A DNA stretch of 64,000 nt from UBA3792 sp045114775 (GTDB lineage Bacteria; Bacillota; Clostridia; Christensenellales; CAG-138): assembly GCA_045114775.1 (NCBI GenBank), contig JBGULC010000012.1, forward strand, positions 62,001 to 126,000, given 5' to 3'. Under the pieces are notes generated by a model. The model saw only the letters and a program-made list of their open reading frames with translations, searched no databases and was not told the origin of the DNA. Shown in pieces: positions 49,648 to 59,107 of the stretch (position 1 is its first letter; each line of letters opens with the position of its first letter). A program made the position numbers and the translations under genes.

Positions 49648-49836
49648 TTACTTTTCTTCTTCCATGCTGATGACTTCTCTGCCATCATAATAGCCGCAGT
49701 TCTTGCAGACCGTGTGCTGCGCTTTCAGCTCGTGGCACTTCGGGCACTCGACGAGGTTGGGCGCGATTGCCTTGGAGTTGTTCGCTCTGCGCGAATCTCT
49801 TCTCGCCTTCGATGTTTTTCTCTTGGGTACTGCCAT
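49648..49836 (-). CDS. rpmF: 50S ribosomal protein L32
   Basis: 62 residues. MAVPKRKTSKARRDSRRAN is the invariant start, and a zinc ribbon is formed by CPKC and CKNC. ATG 49836 has AAGGAGGTG upstream and follows the YceD stop by 2 bp, the standard yceD-rpmF pairing. Confidence 0.98.
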   Translation of the reverse strand: MAVPKRKTSKARRDSRRANNSKAIAPNLVECPKCHELKAQHTVCKNCGYYDGREVISMEEEK

Positions 49837-49838
49837 GA

Positions 49839-50351
49839 TTACACCTCCTTATGATCGTTCAATAATGATTCGAGCGCGGATAGACGCGCGTCTATTTTGG
49901 AATTCAGGCAGCCGCACTGCCCCAGGTTCAGATCGGCGCCGCAGATCGGACAAAGCCCCTTGCACGACTCGCTGCAGACCGTCGTCATCGGCATCTCCAA
50001 AAAGAGATTGTCGAAAAACGCTTCGGAAAGATCAAGCTTTTCGCCCTCGTACGGATAGAGCTCGTCGTCCGGCGTCTTATAGACCGAACGCACGAAATGC
50101 TCCGTAAAGGAAAAGCTGAGCTTCTCTACCATCGGTTCCCCGCAGCGCGCGCAGGTCGTTTCGTACGAAGCCTCTGCCTCCGCGTCCACGCGGAAGGTCT
50201 TTCCGTCGTAAACATAGGTGCCGGAAAGCCTTGCCGGGCCCACAAACTTTACGGGATCGCCCGCGTACGTCTGCTCCTCAAGCTCGCCTTCCCACGCGAA
50301 CGGGAACGGCTCGCCGACCCTTCGCAATGCTTCATTCACCGATACAATCAT
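49839..50351 (-). CDS. YceD family protein (DUF177)
   Basis: 170 residues. Two cysteine pairs typical of the family are seen, CARCGEP and CKGLCPICGADLN, with EDELYPYEGEKLDLSEAFFDNLFLEMPM-like spacing between. The E. coli relative is linked to 23S rRNA accumulation. It is paired with rpmF. ATG 50351 lies downstream of a clear promoter that overlaps the end of the preceding gene. Confidence 0.93.
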   Translation of the reverse strand: MIVSVNEALRRVGEPFPFAWEGELEEQTYAGDPVKFVGPARLSGTYVYDGKTFRVDAEAEASYETTCARCGEPMVEKLSFSFTEHFVRSVYKTPDDELYPYEGEKLDLSEAFFDNLFLEMPMTTVCSESCKGLCPICGADLNLGQCGCLNSKIDARLSALESLLNDHKEV

Positions 50352-50378
50352 ACGCTACCTCAAAATGAACCAACAGCT

Positions 50379-50407
50379 ATTTTAACCATTCCGACGCCGT
50401 TTGTCAA
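50379..50407 (-). promoter_or_regulatory. Promoter of yceD-rpmF, -10 box contains the upstream stop codon
   Basis: TTGACA (50407-50402), 17 bp, TAAAAT (50384-50379). The TAA of the YgiQ gene (50384-50382) forms the first half of the -10 box. Confidence 0.85.
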
Positions 50408-52292
50408 CAGATTTCTTTGCTTGTTTTCCCTTTTTTGGCGGGATTTCGCTTCTCTTTTGCGGTTTTGTCCCGCGAGGCGGCGTTTCGCGCGTCCGCTCCG
50501 GCGGAACCAGCGCGTTTTTGCCCGTTCCGATCAGGTCCTCGCGGTTCGCAAGCTTCAGCGCTTTTCGCACCGTGCCGAAATTCGCGGGCAGGAAAAACTG
50601 CATCAGCGCGCGCTGCATCGCCTTCTCCTGCGGCGTCTTCGGAACATAGACCGGCTGCATCGAGCGCGGATCGAGTCCGGTGTGGTACATGCAGGTCGAG
50701 ACCGTGCCCGGCGTCGGATAAAAGTCCTGCACCTGCTGCGGACGGTGCCCGATCTTCTTAAGATACTGCGCAAGCTCGATCGCGTCGGAGAGCGTGCACC
50801 CCGGGTGCGAGCTCATCAGGTACGGCACGACGAACTGCTTTTTATTAAGCCGTTCGTTCATGCGCTCGTAGCGGCGGATGAACTCCTCGTAGAGCGCGTG
50901 CGGCGTCTTGTTCATGTAATACAGCGTACGGTCCGCGATATGCTCCGGCGCGACCTTGAGCTGTCCGGACACGTGATGCTCGCAGAGCTCACGAAGAAAC
51001 GCGTCGCTCTTGTCGTATAAGAGATAGTCGAAGCGCACACCGCTTCGGATGAAAACCTTCTTCACGCCCGGCACGGCGCGAAGCTTACGAAGCAGCGCAA
51101 CGTAGTCCTCGTGGCTGACCTCGAGGTTTGGGCAGCGCTCGTAACCGATGCAGGAGCGGTTTTTGCACACGCCGCTTTTCAATTGCTTATGGCACGCGGG
51201 CTTTCGGAAGTTCGCGGTCGGTCCGCCGACGTCGTGGATAAAGCCCTTGAAATCGGGATCCTTCGTCATCTCCCGCGCTTCTTTGAGGATCGACTCGTGG
51301 CTTCGTGCCGAGATCACGCGGCCCTGATGGAACGTCAGCGCGCAGAAATTGCAGCCGCCGAAGCAGCCGCGGCAGGACGTGATCGAAAACTTCACCTCGT
51401 CGATCGCGGGGATCGGCTCCTTGTAGGACGGATGCGGACGCCTTGTAAACGGCAGCGCGTAGACCGCGTCCATCTCCTCGGCGGAAAGCGGCGCCTGCGG
51501 CAGGTTCTGCACGAGGCACCCCTTTTCATGCGGCTGGATGAGCCTTTTCCCGCGGATCGCGTCCTGCTCCTCGAACTGTGTCTTAAACGCCTCGGCATAC
51601 TTGCGTTTGTCCGCTGCGACCTCGCTGTACGACGGCAGCGGGAGCGCGTCGGGGACCTCGCTCGGATCGTTTACCCTAAAGCATGTGCCCGGAATGTCGC
51701 GGATCTCGTGCACGGGAACGCCCGCGTCGAGCCGCTCCGCGATCGCGACGACGCTGCGCTCGCCCATGCCGTACATCAGGATGTCGGCGCCCGCGTCGTA
51801 CAGGATCGAATGCCGCACCTTATCGTCCCAGTAATCGTAATGCGCAAAGCGGCGAAGGCTCGCTTCGATCCCGCCGATCAGCACCGGCACGTGCGGAAAC
51901 GCCTCGCGGCAGCGGTTCGCGTAGACGATCACGGCGCGGTCCGGGCGTTTCCCCGCCCTGCCGCCGGGCGTATAGGCGTCGTCGCTCCTCCGTCTTTTCG
52001 CGGCGGTGTAGTGGTCGACCATCGAATCGAGGTTTCCCGCGGACACGAGGAATCCGAGCCGCGGCTTTCCCATGCTGCGGAACGCGTCGACGTCGTGCCA
52101 GTCCGGCTGCGCCAGAATCCCAACCGAAAAGCCTCTGCTCTGCAGCACGCGTGCGATGATCGCCGTGCCGAAGCTCGGATGGTCGATGTACGCGTCGCCG
52201 CTGATATAAACAAAATCAAGCCCGTCGATTCCGCGGGCTTTCATTTCCTGCGCCGATAACGGCGGTATGGTGTTGATCGGTGCTCGGTTCAC
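50382..52292 (-). CDS. YgiQ family radical SAM protein
   Basis: 636 residues. The N-terminus holds a B12-binding-like domain (GIDGLDFVYISGDAYIDHPSFG), and the radical SAM cluster cysteines are in CFGGCNFC (C-x3-C-x2-C). Further cysteines lie in CHKQLKSGVCKNRSCIGYERCPN. The C-terminal 40 residues are basic and low-complexity. Function of YgiQ proteins is unknown. GTG 52292 overlaps the DivIVA-like stop by 4 bp. Confidence 0.95.
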   Translation of the reverse strand: MNRAPINTIPPLSAQEMKARGIDGLDFVYISGDAYIDHPSFGTAIIARVLQSRGFSVGILAQPDWHDVDAFRSMGKPRLGFLVSAGNLDSMVDHYTAAKRRRSDDAYTPGGRAGKRPDRAVIVYANRCREAFPHVPVLIGGIEASLRRFAHYDYWDDKVRHSILYDAGADILMYGMGERSVVAIAERLDAGVPVHEIRDIPGTCFRVNDPSEVPDALPLPSYSEVAADKRKYAEAFKTQFEEQDAIRGKRLIQPHEKGCLVQNLPQAPLSAEEMDAVYALPFTRRPHPSYKEPIPAIDEVKFSITSCRGCFGGCNFCALTFHQGRVISARSHESILKEAREMTKDPDFKGFIHDVGGPTANFRKPACHKQLKSGVCKNRSCIGYERCPNLEVSHEDYVALLRKLRAVPGVKKVFIRSGVRFDYLLYDKSDAFLRELCEHHVSGQLKVAPEHIADRTLYYMNKTPHALYEEFIRRYERMNERLNKKQFVVPYLMSSHPGCTLSDAIELAQYLKKIGHRPQQVQDFYPTPGTVSTCMYHTGLDPRSMQPVYVPKTPQEKAMQRALMQFFLPANFGTVRKALKLANREDLIGTGKNALVPPERTRETPPRGTKPQKRSEIPPKKGKQAKKSVDKRRRNG

Positions 52293-52576
52293 TTCGTCCT
52301 TTTTTCGGTCTCCTGTGCGCGGCGTCGCTCCTCGTCGCTGACCGTGGCGTGCGGTGAAACGGGTCCCACGACCGGCTCGTGCGTGGCTTTTTCCACGCCC
52401 TGCGCGGTCACCTCGGAAACGAGGTATTCGATGGTCGCTACCATCTCCTTACGCTCGTTTTCCATCACGCGAAGCTGTGCGATCAGCTCGTCCAGATACT
52501 TGTCCACGTCCTCGCGGTCGTATCCGAACAACGCCTTGCGAAACTCCTTATTGACGATGTTGTCCGCCCTGATCAT
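52289..52576 (-). CDS. DivIVA domain protein, short form
   Basis: 95 residues. IRADNIVNKEFRKALFGYDREDVDKYLDELI is the N-terminal membrane-curvature-binding part of DivIVA, followed by a coiled coil (LRVMENERKEMVATIEYLVSE). It is far shorter than DivIVA/GpsB of model species. It follows sepF by 12 bp, so a cell division role is likely. Confidence 0.93.
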   Translation of the reverse strand: MIRADNIVNKEFRKALFGYDREDVDKYLDELIAQLRVMENERKEMVATIEYLVSEVTAQGVEKATHEPVVGPVSPHATVSDEERRRAQETEKRTK

Positions 52577-52588
52577 CGGCGAGCGGCC

Positions 52589-53020
52589 TTACATGTCGGT
52601 AAAGCCGGGATCCTCGACGGTATCCTCGACGTCGACGTCACGCGGGGCAAAGAGGAAGATCCCGCGCGAGATCTTGTTGGCGGTGCCGTTGACCGCATAG
52701 ATCGCGCCGAGCAGGAAGTCCAGCACGCGCTGCGCGCAGCTTCCCTCGAGCTCCTCCATGTTGACGATGACCGGACGGCGGTTCTTGAGATTGTCGACGA
52801 TGGTCTGCGCGTCGTCGTAGCAGACCGGATGATACACGATCATCTTCATCGAAGCCATATTCTGCGGAACGGGCTGCGCGTCTCCGCCGCCCATCAGCGA
52901 ATTCTCGCGGCGTCTCGACCGCGGCTCCCGCTTCGCGGGCTGTTCGTCGATCTGATCGTCCTTCAGTACGTCTTCCTCTTCGGTCTCTTCCAGTCCGATG
53001 AAATTCAAAAATCTACCCAT
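52589..53020 (-). CDS. sepF: Cell division protein SepF
   Basis: 143 residues. An N-terminal amphipathic membrane anchor (MGRFLNFIGLEE), an acidic and basic linker, and the SepF core KMIVYHPVCYDDAQTIVDNLKNRRPVIVNMEEL to RVLDFLLGAIYAVNG. It tethers FtsZ to the membrane. The start overlaps yggS by 8 bp. The genes ylmG and ylmH, common beside sepF, are missing here. Confidence 0.96.
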   Translation of the reverse strand: MGRFLNFIGLEETEEEDVLKDDQIDEQPAKREPRSRRRENSLMGGGDAQPVPQNMASMKMIVYHPVCYDDAQTIVDNLKNRRPVIVNMEELEGSCAQRVLDFLLGAIYAVNGTANKISRGIFLFAPRDVDVEDTVEDPGFTDM

Positions 53021-53720
53021 TCTGTTTTCCTCCCAAAATTTGTCGCGGCCCGAAGATCGCTGTTCCGACGCGTACGGTCGTCGCGCCTTCCTCGATCGCC
53101 GTTTCGAAGTCGTGGCTCATGCCCATCGAAAGCACGTCGATCCTTTCCTCCGGGAACGCGTTCTTCAGCCGTTCGAACCATGTACGCATCTCCCGGAAGT
53201 ACGGACGCACCGCTTCCTTCTCGATCGCGGGCGGTACGCACATCAGGCCCCTCAGTCGTACCTGTCCGATCGCAGCGATCTTTTCCGACAGCGCGATCAG
53301 CGCCTCCGGCATAACGCCGCCCTTTTGCGCTTCGCGGCCGATGTTGACCTCGATCAGGATGTCCTGCACGAGCCCGTTCCGCTCCGCATACGCTGAGATC
53401 GCGTCGAGCAGCGGTTCGCGATCGACCGATTGGATCAGGTCCGCTTTTCCGCAAACATATTTTACCTTGTTTGTCTGCAGTTGTCCAATAAAATGCGCCC
53501 TTAAATGATTCTGTTTATAAAAATTTAACTTTTCGGTGAACTCCTGCGCGCGGTTTTCGCCGATTTCGGTCACGCCGGCGGCTACAGCTTCGGCGATCCG
53601 GTCGACGTCCACGAATTTCGTGACCGCGATCAGCGTGACGTCGCCTTCCTTCCGCCCGCTTCTCTGACACGCAAGCGCCATCCGCTCGCGCACGGATTCC
53701 AGATTCTCCCGAATGGTCAT
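53013..53720 (-). CDS. YggS family pyridoxal phosphate homeostasis protein
   Basis: 235 residues. VTLIAVTKFVDVDRIAEAV holds the PLP-binding lysine; GENRAQEF, HFIGQLQTNKVKY, QSVDRE and SMGMSHDFETAIEEGATTVRVGTAIFG are family motifs. It binds pyridoxal phosphate and buffers its level in the cytosol. ATG 53720 overlaps the previous stop (TGATG); a GTG one codon earlier is less likely. Confidence 0.96.
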   Translation of the reverse strand: MTIRENLESVRERMALACQRSGRKEGDVTLIAVTKFVDVDRIAEAVAAGVTEIGENRAQEFTEKLNFYKQNHLRAHFIGQLQTNKVKYVCGKADLIQSVDREPLLDAISAYAERNGLVQDILIEVNIGREAQKGGVMPEALIALSEKIAAIGQVRLRGLMCVPPAIEKEAVRPYFREMRTWFERLKNAFPEERIDVLSMGMSHDFETAIEEGATTVRVGTAIFGPRQILGGKQNG

Positions 53721-54946
53721 CACTTGTTCTCCTCCTCTTCCACCGGCATACGGATCTTCAGCCCGGCAAACAGGGAAAGATGGCTGTCGCGCGCGGAAAC
53801 GATCGCACGTTTGCCGTCGCTTCCCGCGATATAGACCGCGATCTTCTGAAAGCTGCCGTCCGTCGTTTTGGCGTACAGATACGGCACGCCGTCCGTATAC
53901 TGGATATAATCCAGCGGCACATAGAGCCCCGACGCGTTGTTCTGCACCGAGATCTCGACGACGCGCGTGGTCAGCACCGGCCGCACGTCCGCATTGACCT
54001 GCATAACGTACAGAACGCCCTGCGCAGTGTCGCGCTCGGTCAGGATCTTGCCCTGATATGCTCCGTTGATGCCCTTGATCGTAAAATAGTAGGTCAGCCC
54101 GGGCATCAGCCGGTCCGCGCTCTTCGCGCTCTGCACGAATGCCAGATAGAACGTCGTGCGATCGGTAACGATGCGATAGCCGAAGCTCTCATTATCCATG
54201 CTGATCGACGGCGCGTTCAGGATTCGCTTGATCAGCGGAACCGTGAGCTGCGTCACGTCGCGGAGGTTGTCCTCGTTCGCATCGGAATAGAAACTCACAT
54301 ACCCGTTATACTCCGATCTGACCGTGCGCGCGCTGCCCGTTTCAAAGCTCTCCCGAAGCTGGTCAAGCTCTGTTTCGGCGTCGCTCACCAGCGTTTTTTT
54401 CTCCTTGGGAAGCGCGTCGACCATGGTCCTTCTGCGTTCCTGCAGAAGGTTCGAAAGCTGCTGCTCAAGTTGGGTGTACTGTACGGGATCGCGTTCCCGA
54501 TTCGCCGAAGCGCGCAAAGCCTTGGTGACCGCGCCGATCCTGTTGTTGTAATCCGTGACCGATTGCGGAAGGTTTCCCGCGTTGTCCGTCCGAAGCAGGG
54601 ATTGGAGCTGTGTATAGAGCGCCGTTTCCTTTGTGCAGATCGCCTGGATCTGGCTCTCATAGGAGTACGGGAACAGTACCGCGATCGGATCGCCCTCGCT
54701 CACCAGCGCGCCTTCGCGCAGAAGAATACGGCTTTCGCTCGCGGATTCCGTGAACAGCCGTTCGCTCCGCACGACGACAGCTTCGCACTCGACCTCGGTG
54801 TACAGGGTCGTATGCTCCAGCTTGCGCACGTTGCCGGTGACGCGTTTCATCAGCCAGATCGCGCCGACGACGAACACGACCAGCAGCGCCGCGCTGACCG
54901 CAAAAAGCAGATAAAACCGTTTAGTCGCCCGAAAGCTCCGTTCCAT
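53720..54946 (-). CDS. HlyD-like membrane fusion/adaptor protein
   Basis: 408 residues: one membrane helix (about 11-33), a lipoyl/barrel-sandwich half motif (ECEAVVVRSERLFTESASESRILLREGALVSEGDPIAVL), a coiled-coil hairpin (about 105-200), then the second half and beta-barrel. The family partners ABC or RND exporters, but in Gram-positive genomes this one is often next to sepF and yggS without an exporter gene, as here. Its role is unclear; an envelope function near the division site is possible. Confidence 0.88.
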   Translation of the reverse strand: MERSFRATKRFYLLFAVSAALLVVFVVGAIWLMKRVTGNVRKLEHTTLYTEVECEAVVVRSERLFTESASESRILLREGALVSEGDPIAVLFPYSYESQIQAICTKETALYTQLQSLLRTDNAGNLPQSVTDYNNRIGAVTKALRASANRERDPVQYTQLEQQLSNLLQERRRTMVDALPKEKKTLVSDAETELDQLRESFETGSARTVRSEYNGYVSFYSDANEDNLRDVTQLTVPLIKRILNAPSISMDNESFGYRIVTDRTTFYLAFVQSAKSADRLMPGLTYYFTIKGINGAYQGKILTERDTAQGVLYVMQVNADVRPVLTTRVVEISVQNNASGLYVPLDYIQYTDGVPYLYAKTTDGSFQKIAVYIAGSDGKRAIVSARDSHLSLFAGLKIRMPVEEEENK

Positions 54947-55307
54947 TCGAATTTACCTCATACCCCGTCTTCCGGGACCGTCCGTACTGGCGGTCGAAAT
55001 TTTCCCTGTTCTTCGCGACGTAGCCGTCGAACAGGTCCTGCGCGCTCATGCCGCTCTTCAGGCACATGCTCACGAAAAAGTGCAGCACGTCGACGAGCTC
55101 GCCTTTGATCGCCTCCGGATCCAAAGGCTTCGGATTCTTCCACCACTTCCAGTTCAGCTCATTGAGAAGCTCCGTCAGCTCGTCCATGCAGGCGAGGATG
55201 TCCTTCTGCATCCAGACCTCGTACGGAAAATCGAGCTTTCGCCGTTCGATGATGTCCCCGTCCAGCGCGCTCTGCAGCCGGAATATCATTTCAAGCCTGT
55301 CTTCCAT
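54921..55307 (-). CDS. dUTPase_2/MazG-like nucleotide pyrophosphohydrolase
   Basis: 128 residues, all helical. The metal-binding acidic pattern is ACMDELTELLNELNWKWWK and AIKGELVDVLHFFVS (E-x-x-E and E-x-x-D), as in dimeric dUTPases (PF08761). It probably hydrolyses dUTP or a related nucleotide. It overlaps the HlyD-like gene by 26 bp and the M16 gene by 17 bp, tight even for an operon. Confidence 0.9.
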   Translation of the reverse strand: MEDRLEMIFRLQSALDGDIIERRKLDFPYEVWMQKDILACMDELTELLNELNWKWWKNPKPLDPEAIKGELVDVLHFFVSMCLKSGMSAQDLFDGYVAKNRENFDRQYGRSRKTGYEVNSNGTELSGD

Positions 55308-56580
55308 GTTTCTTCCACCAATCCTCCGCCGTCGATTCGAGCGCCTTTCCGACGCCTTCCAGCCTTCCCACCGCGCAAAACGCGGCGGCCTCCGGTGTGA
55401 ACAGCCGTTCCGCTGCCTCCTGCACCGCTTCTATTGTAACACATTCGATGCGCTTTAGGGTAGTCTCCAAATCATATTCTTTTTCCAAAAGCAGCGCATT
55501 TTTGCCGAGCGCGCTCATGTGCGCCATCGTGGACTCCATGCCGAGAAGGTAACTGCCCTTGAGCTGCTGCCTTGCGCGGACGAATTCCGTTTCGGAAACG
55601 CCGTTTTCCTTCACGTCGGAAAGCTCCGAAAGCATCAGCGAAAGGACCTCGTTTGCCTGTCCCTCCGTGCAGCCCGCGTAGAAGCAGAGACTGCCCGCGC
55701 CGCGATACGCCATCGGGTAGGAATAGACGGAATACGCAAGCCCGCGCTCCTCGCGGATGTGCTGAAAGAGCCGCGAGCTCATGCTGCCGCCGAGCGCGTT
55801 TGAAAGCACCGCCTGCGCATAGTATTCGTCGGTCCCGAGCGCCGCGCCCGGCAGCGCAAGGCACAGATTGATCTGCTCGACGTCCTTCTGAACAAGCGCG
55901 GTCCGAAAGCCCTTTTCGACCGAAACGGGCGGCGCCGGATGGCATTCGCTGTGCGGAATGTCCGCAAAATGCCGTTCCAGCAGCGTAAGCAGCGCATCGC
56001 GATCAAAGCTCCCCGCGACCGAGATCACGGTGTTCTCCGCGGTGTAATGCTTCGCCATGTATGCGCGAAGATCCTCGCGGGAAAGCGCGTTCACGGTGTC
56101 CTCCGTGCCAAGGATCTCGGACTCCAGCGACGTTCCTTTGAAGAGCTGCTCGCTTGCGCGGTCGAACACGATGTCCTCCGGGCTGTCCTCGGTCATAGCG
56201 ATCTCCTCGATCACCACGCCCTTTTCCCGCGCCATCTGCTCGGGATCGAGCGTGCTTTTCAGCACGATATCGGAAAGCATATCGACCGCAAGCGCCAGGT
56301 CCTCGTCGAGCGCCTTGATGTGGAAGCAGGTGCATTCCTTCGCGGTGAACGCGTTGAGGTTCGCGCCGATCGCGTCCGTCTCTGCCGCAATGTCCGAAGC
56401 GCTTCTGCGCTCCGTGCCCTTGAAGAGCATGTGCTCGATGAAATGCGATACGCCGGCGTTTTCGTCCGACTCGAAGACCGAGCCCGCGTTGACCCAGACG
56501 CCGATCGCAACCGATCGCACCGATTCCATGCGTTCCGTCATCACGCGTATGCCGTTTTTGAGAACGGTCTTTTCGATCAT
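55291..56580 (-). CDS. M16 family zinc metallopeptidase
   Basis: 429 residues. The inverted zinc motif HFIEH with downstream E (VIEEIAMTEDSPED) defines the catalytic N-terminal half; the C-terminal half starts near LCLALPGAALGTDEY. It resembles mitochondrial-processing-peptidase-like MlpA/YmxG, commonly located after pnp. It should be cytosolic. ATG 56580 has GGAGGTACGG upstream, and a terminator separates it from pnp. Confidence 0.95.
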   Translation of the reverse strand: MIEKTVLKNGIRVMTERMESVRSVAIGVWVNAGSVFESDENAGVSHFIEHMLFKGTERRSASDIAAETDAIGANLNAFTAKECTCFHIKALDEDLALAVDMLSDIVLKSTLDPEQMAREKGVVIEEIAMTEDSPEDIVFDRASEQLFKGTSLESEILGTEDTVNALSREDLRAYMAKHYTAENTVISVAGSFDRDALLTLLERHFADIPHSECHPAPPVSVEKGFRTALVQKDVEQINLCLALPGAALGTDEYYAQAVLSNALGGSMSSRLFQHIREERGLAYSVYSYPMAYRGAGSLCFYAGCTEGQANEVLSLMLSELSDVKENGVSETEFVRARQQLKGSYLLGMESTMAHMSALGKNALLLEKEYDLETTLKRIECVTIEAVQEAAERLFTPEAAAFCAVGRLEGVGKALESTAEDWWKKHGRQA

Positions 56581-56597
56581 ATCCGTACCTCCGATTG

Positions 56598-56626
56598 CAA
56601 AAGAAGGGCAGAAATACGCTCTGCCC
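56598..56626 (-). terminator. Terminator of pnp
   Basis: GGGCAGA (56606-56612) pairs with TCTGCCC (56620-56626), followed by TTCTTTTG on the minus strand, just upstream of the M16 ribosome site. Confidence 0.7.
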
Positions 56627-56665
56627 CTCTCTATTCTGTCGTTTTGCTTCCCCCGTTATTCCCGA

Positions 56666-58756
56666 TCACGCATCGGGCAGCAGATCCTTGCGGGTCAGGC
56701 CGATCTTGCCGGTCTTCGGGTCGATCTCGAACACGCGCACGAGCACCTGATCGCCGAGGTTCAGAACGTCCTCGACCTTGTTCACGCGCTCTTTGGCGAT
56801 GCGGGAGATGTGCAGGAGACCGTCGGTGCCGGGCTTCAGGTTCACGAACGCGCCGAATTCCTTGATGCCGACGACGGTTCCGAGATAGACCTTGCCGACC
56901 TCGATGTCCTCGACGATGCCGTCGATGATGCGCTTCGCTTCCTCGGCCGCCGCCTGATCGGGCGACGCGATGAAGACGCTGCCGTCGTCCTCGATGTCGA
57001 TCTTGACGCCGGTCTTGGCGATGATGCCGTTGATGGTCTTGCCGCCGCTGCCGATGACGTCGCGGATCTTGTCCGGATTGATCTTGAAGGTCAGGATGCG
57101 CGGCGCATAGGGCGAAAGCTCTGCGCGCGGCTCGGCGATCGTCTCCGCCATCTTGTCCAGGATGAACAGACGGCCCTTGCGCGCCTGCTCGAGCGCTCTG
57201 GTCAGGATCTCGCGGTCGATGCCCTTGATCTTGATATCCATCTGGATCGCGGTGATGCCGTCACGCGTACCCGCCACCTTGAAGTCCATGTCGCCGAGGA
57301 AGTCCTCGAGGCCCTGGATGTCGGTGAGGATCGCGATGTTGCCGCTCTCGACGTCCTTGATGAGACCCATCGCAACGCCCGCGACGGGCTTCTTGATCGG
57401 AACGCCCGCATCCATCAGCGCCAGCGTGCTCGCGCAGATCGAAGCCTGCGACGTCGAGCCGTTCGAGCTGATGACTTCGCTCACGAGACGCATGCAGTAC
57501 GGGAACTCCTCCTCGCTCGGAAGCACCGGCAGGAGCGCGCGCTCTGCGAGCGCGCCGTGACCGATCTCGCGGCGGCCGGGGCTGCGCACGGGGCGCGTTT
57601 CACCGGTCGAATACGGCGGCATGTTGTACTGATGCATGTAGCGCTTGGAATCTTCGAGGGTGAGGCCGTCGAGGATCTGCGCCTCGGCGATGGTGCCGAG
57701 GGTCGCGATCGTCATGACCTGCGTTTGGCCGCGGGTGAACACCGCGCTGCCGTGCGGACGCTCGAGCATGTGGACCTCGCTCCAGATCGGACGGATCTCG
57801 TCCTGCGCGCGTCCGTCGGGACGGATCTTCTTGTTGATGATCTTGTCGCGCATGACTTCCTTCTGCATCTGGTACAGGATCGCGTCGACGTCCTTCTCCA
57901 TGCCGGGATCGGACTCCGCGAACGCTGCCTTCGTCTCCTCCTTGACCTGCTCGGTGCGCATCTCGCGCTCGTGGCGGTCGAAGGTGTCCATCTGCCAGAC
58001 GACCTTATCCATCGCATACTCGCGGACGCGGCGATTCAAATCCTCGTCCGGAACGTGGATGTTGACTTCCATCTTGGGCTTGCCGACTTCCTTTTGGATC
58101 ATCTCGATGAAGTCGACGATCTTCTTGATCTCCTCATGTGCAAACAGGATCGCGCCGAGCATTTCCTCCTCGGTGACCTCGTTTGCGCCTGCCTCGACCA
58201 TCATGACCGCGTCGCGGGTACCGGCGACGGTCAGTGCGAGACGGCTCTTTTCACGCTGCTCGCAGTCGGGGTTCAGGATGTACTCGCCGTCGATCATGCC
58301 GACCGCCACGGAGCCCGTCGGGCCCATGAACGGGGCGTTAGAAATGGACAGCGCGATGGAGGAGCCGATCATGCCCAGCACGTCGGGCTGGACGTCCTGC
58401 TCCACGGAGAGAACGGTTGCGATGACCTGTACGTCGTTGTAGAATCCCTTCGGGAACAACGGACGCAGCGGGCGGTCGATCAGGCGGCTCGTTAAGATCG
58501 CCTTCTCGGTCGGACGGCCTTCGCGCTTGATGAAGCCGCCGGGGATCTTGCCGACCGCGTACAGCTTCTCTTCAAATTCAATGGACAGCGGCAGAAAATC
58601 AACGCCGTCGCGCGGTTCCTTGGCGACCGTTGCGTTGACCATGACCGCCGTTCCGCCGCAGCGCACGAGGCAGTTGCCGCCCGCTTGCTCGGCGTACTTT
58701 CCGGTTTCGACGATCAGCTTGCGATCGCCTACCATGGTTTCGAACACTCTGAACAT
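56666..58756 (-). CDS. pnp: Polyribonucleotide nucleotidyltransferase (PNPase)
   Basis: 696 residues. Two RNase PH-like cores (the first from VETGKYAEQAGGNCLVRCGGTAV, the second around RPDGRAQDEIRPIWSEV and RGQTQVMTIATLG with SNGSTSQASICASTLALMDAG), then KH (GSGGKTINGIIAKTG) and S1 (GTVVGIKEFGAFVNLKPGTDGLLHIS) domains. It degrades RNA by phosphorolysis. ATG 58756 starts 97 bp after rpsO with a terminator between. Confidence 0.97.
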   Translation of the reverse strand: MFRVFETMVGDRKLIVETGKYAEQAGGNCLVRCGGTAVMVNATVAKEPRDGVDFLPLSIEFEEKLYAVGKIPGGFIKREGRPTEKAILTSRLIDRPLRPLFPKGFYNDVQVIATVLSVEQDVQPDVLGMIGSSIALSISNAPFMGPTGSVAVGMIDGEYILNPDCEQREKSRLALTVAGTRDAVMMVEAGANEVTEEEMLGAILFAHEEIKKIVDFIEMIQKEVGKPKMEVNIHVPDEDLNRRVREYAMDKVVWQMDTFDRHEREMRTEQVKEETKAAFAESDPGMEKDVDAILYQMQKEVMRDKIINKKIRPDGRAQDEIRPIWSEVHMLERPHGSAVFTRGQTQVMTIATLGTIAEAQILDGLTLEDSKRYMHQYNMPPYSTGETRPVRSPGRREIGHGALAERALLPVLPSEEEFPYCMRLVSEVISSNGSTSQASICASTLALMDAGVPIKKPVAGVAMGLIKDVESGNIAILTDIQGLEDFLGDMDFKVAGTRDGITAIQMDIKIKGIDREILTRALEQARKGRLFILDKMAETIAEPRAELSPYAPRILTFKINPDKIRDVIGSGGKTINGIIAKTGVKIDIEDDGSVFIASPDQAAAEEAKRIIDGIVEDIEVGKVYLGTVVGIKEFGAFVNLKPGTDGLLHISRIAKERVNKVEDVLNLGDQVLVRVFEIDPKTGKIGLTRKDLLPDA

Positions 58757-58823
58757 TTTTTCTTTTTTCCTCTTTATCTTTATTTTAATAATTGCCTGTC
58801 AGAATGCAGCGCCCAAAAAGATA

Positions 58824-58844
58824 GGCGGGAGCAAACCCCCCGCC
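58824..58844 (-). terminator. Terminator or attenuator between rpsO and pnp
   Basis: GGCGGG (58824-58829) pairs with CCCGCC (58839-58844); the minus strand continues TATCTTTTT. Short stem, so partial read-through into pnp is plausible. Confidence 0.65.
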
Positions 58845-58852
58845 TTTTCTCT

Positions 58853-59107
58853 TTACTTTCTGAGGTTCAATGCTGCGATGATCGCTCTGTAACGCTCGAT
58901 GTCCTTCTCCTTGAGATAGTTCAGAAGACCTCTGCGGGTACCGACCATCTTCAGAAGGCCGCGACGGGAGTGATGGTCCTTCTGGTTGACCTTGAGGTGC
59001 TCGTTGAGGTGATTGATGCGCTCGGTGAGGAGTGCGATCTGGACCTCGGGAGAACCCGTGTCGCCCTCGTGCAGTGCGTACTTTGCGATAATTTCCTGTT
59101 TCGTCAT
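58853..59107 (-). CDS. rpsO: 30S ribosomal protein S15
   Basis: 84 residues, four or five shorter than most S15. MTKQEIIAKYALHEGDTGSPEVQIALLTERINHLNEHLKVNQKDHHSRRGLLKMVGTRRGLLNYL is diagnostic. ATG 59107 has AAAGGAGG upstream. It has its own promoter and a leader of about 83 bases that could hold an S15-binding autoregulatory structure, as in other species. Confidence 0.98.
   Translation of the reverse strand: MTKQEIIAKYALHEGDTGSPEVQIALLTERINHLNEHLKVNQKDHHSRRGLLKMVGTRRGLLNYLKEKDIERYRAIIAALNLRK

Noticed and set aside
56057..58495. Very long open frame (over 800 codons) on the plus strand opposite pnp
   Set aside because: It lies wholly antisense to pnp and M16, whose products have complete family motifs; its translation is rich in Arg, Asp, Val and His as expected for the shadow of a GC-rich gene, with no domain or ribosome site.
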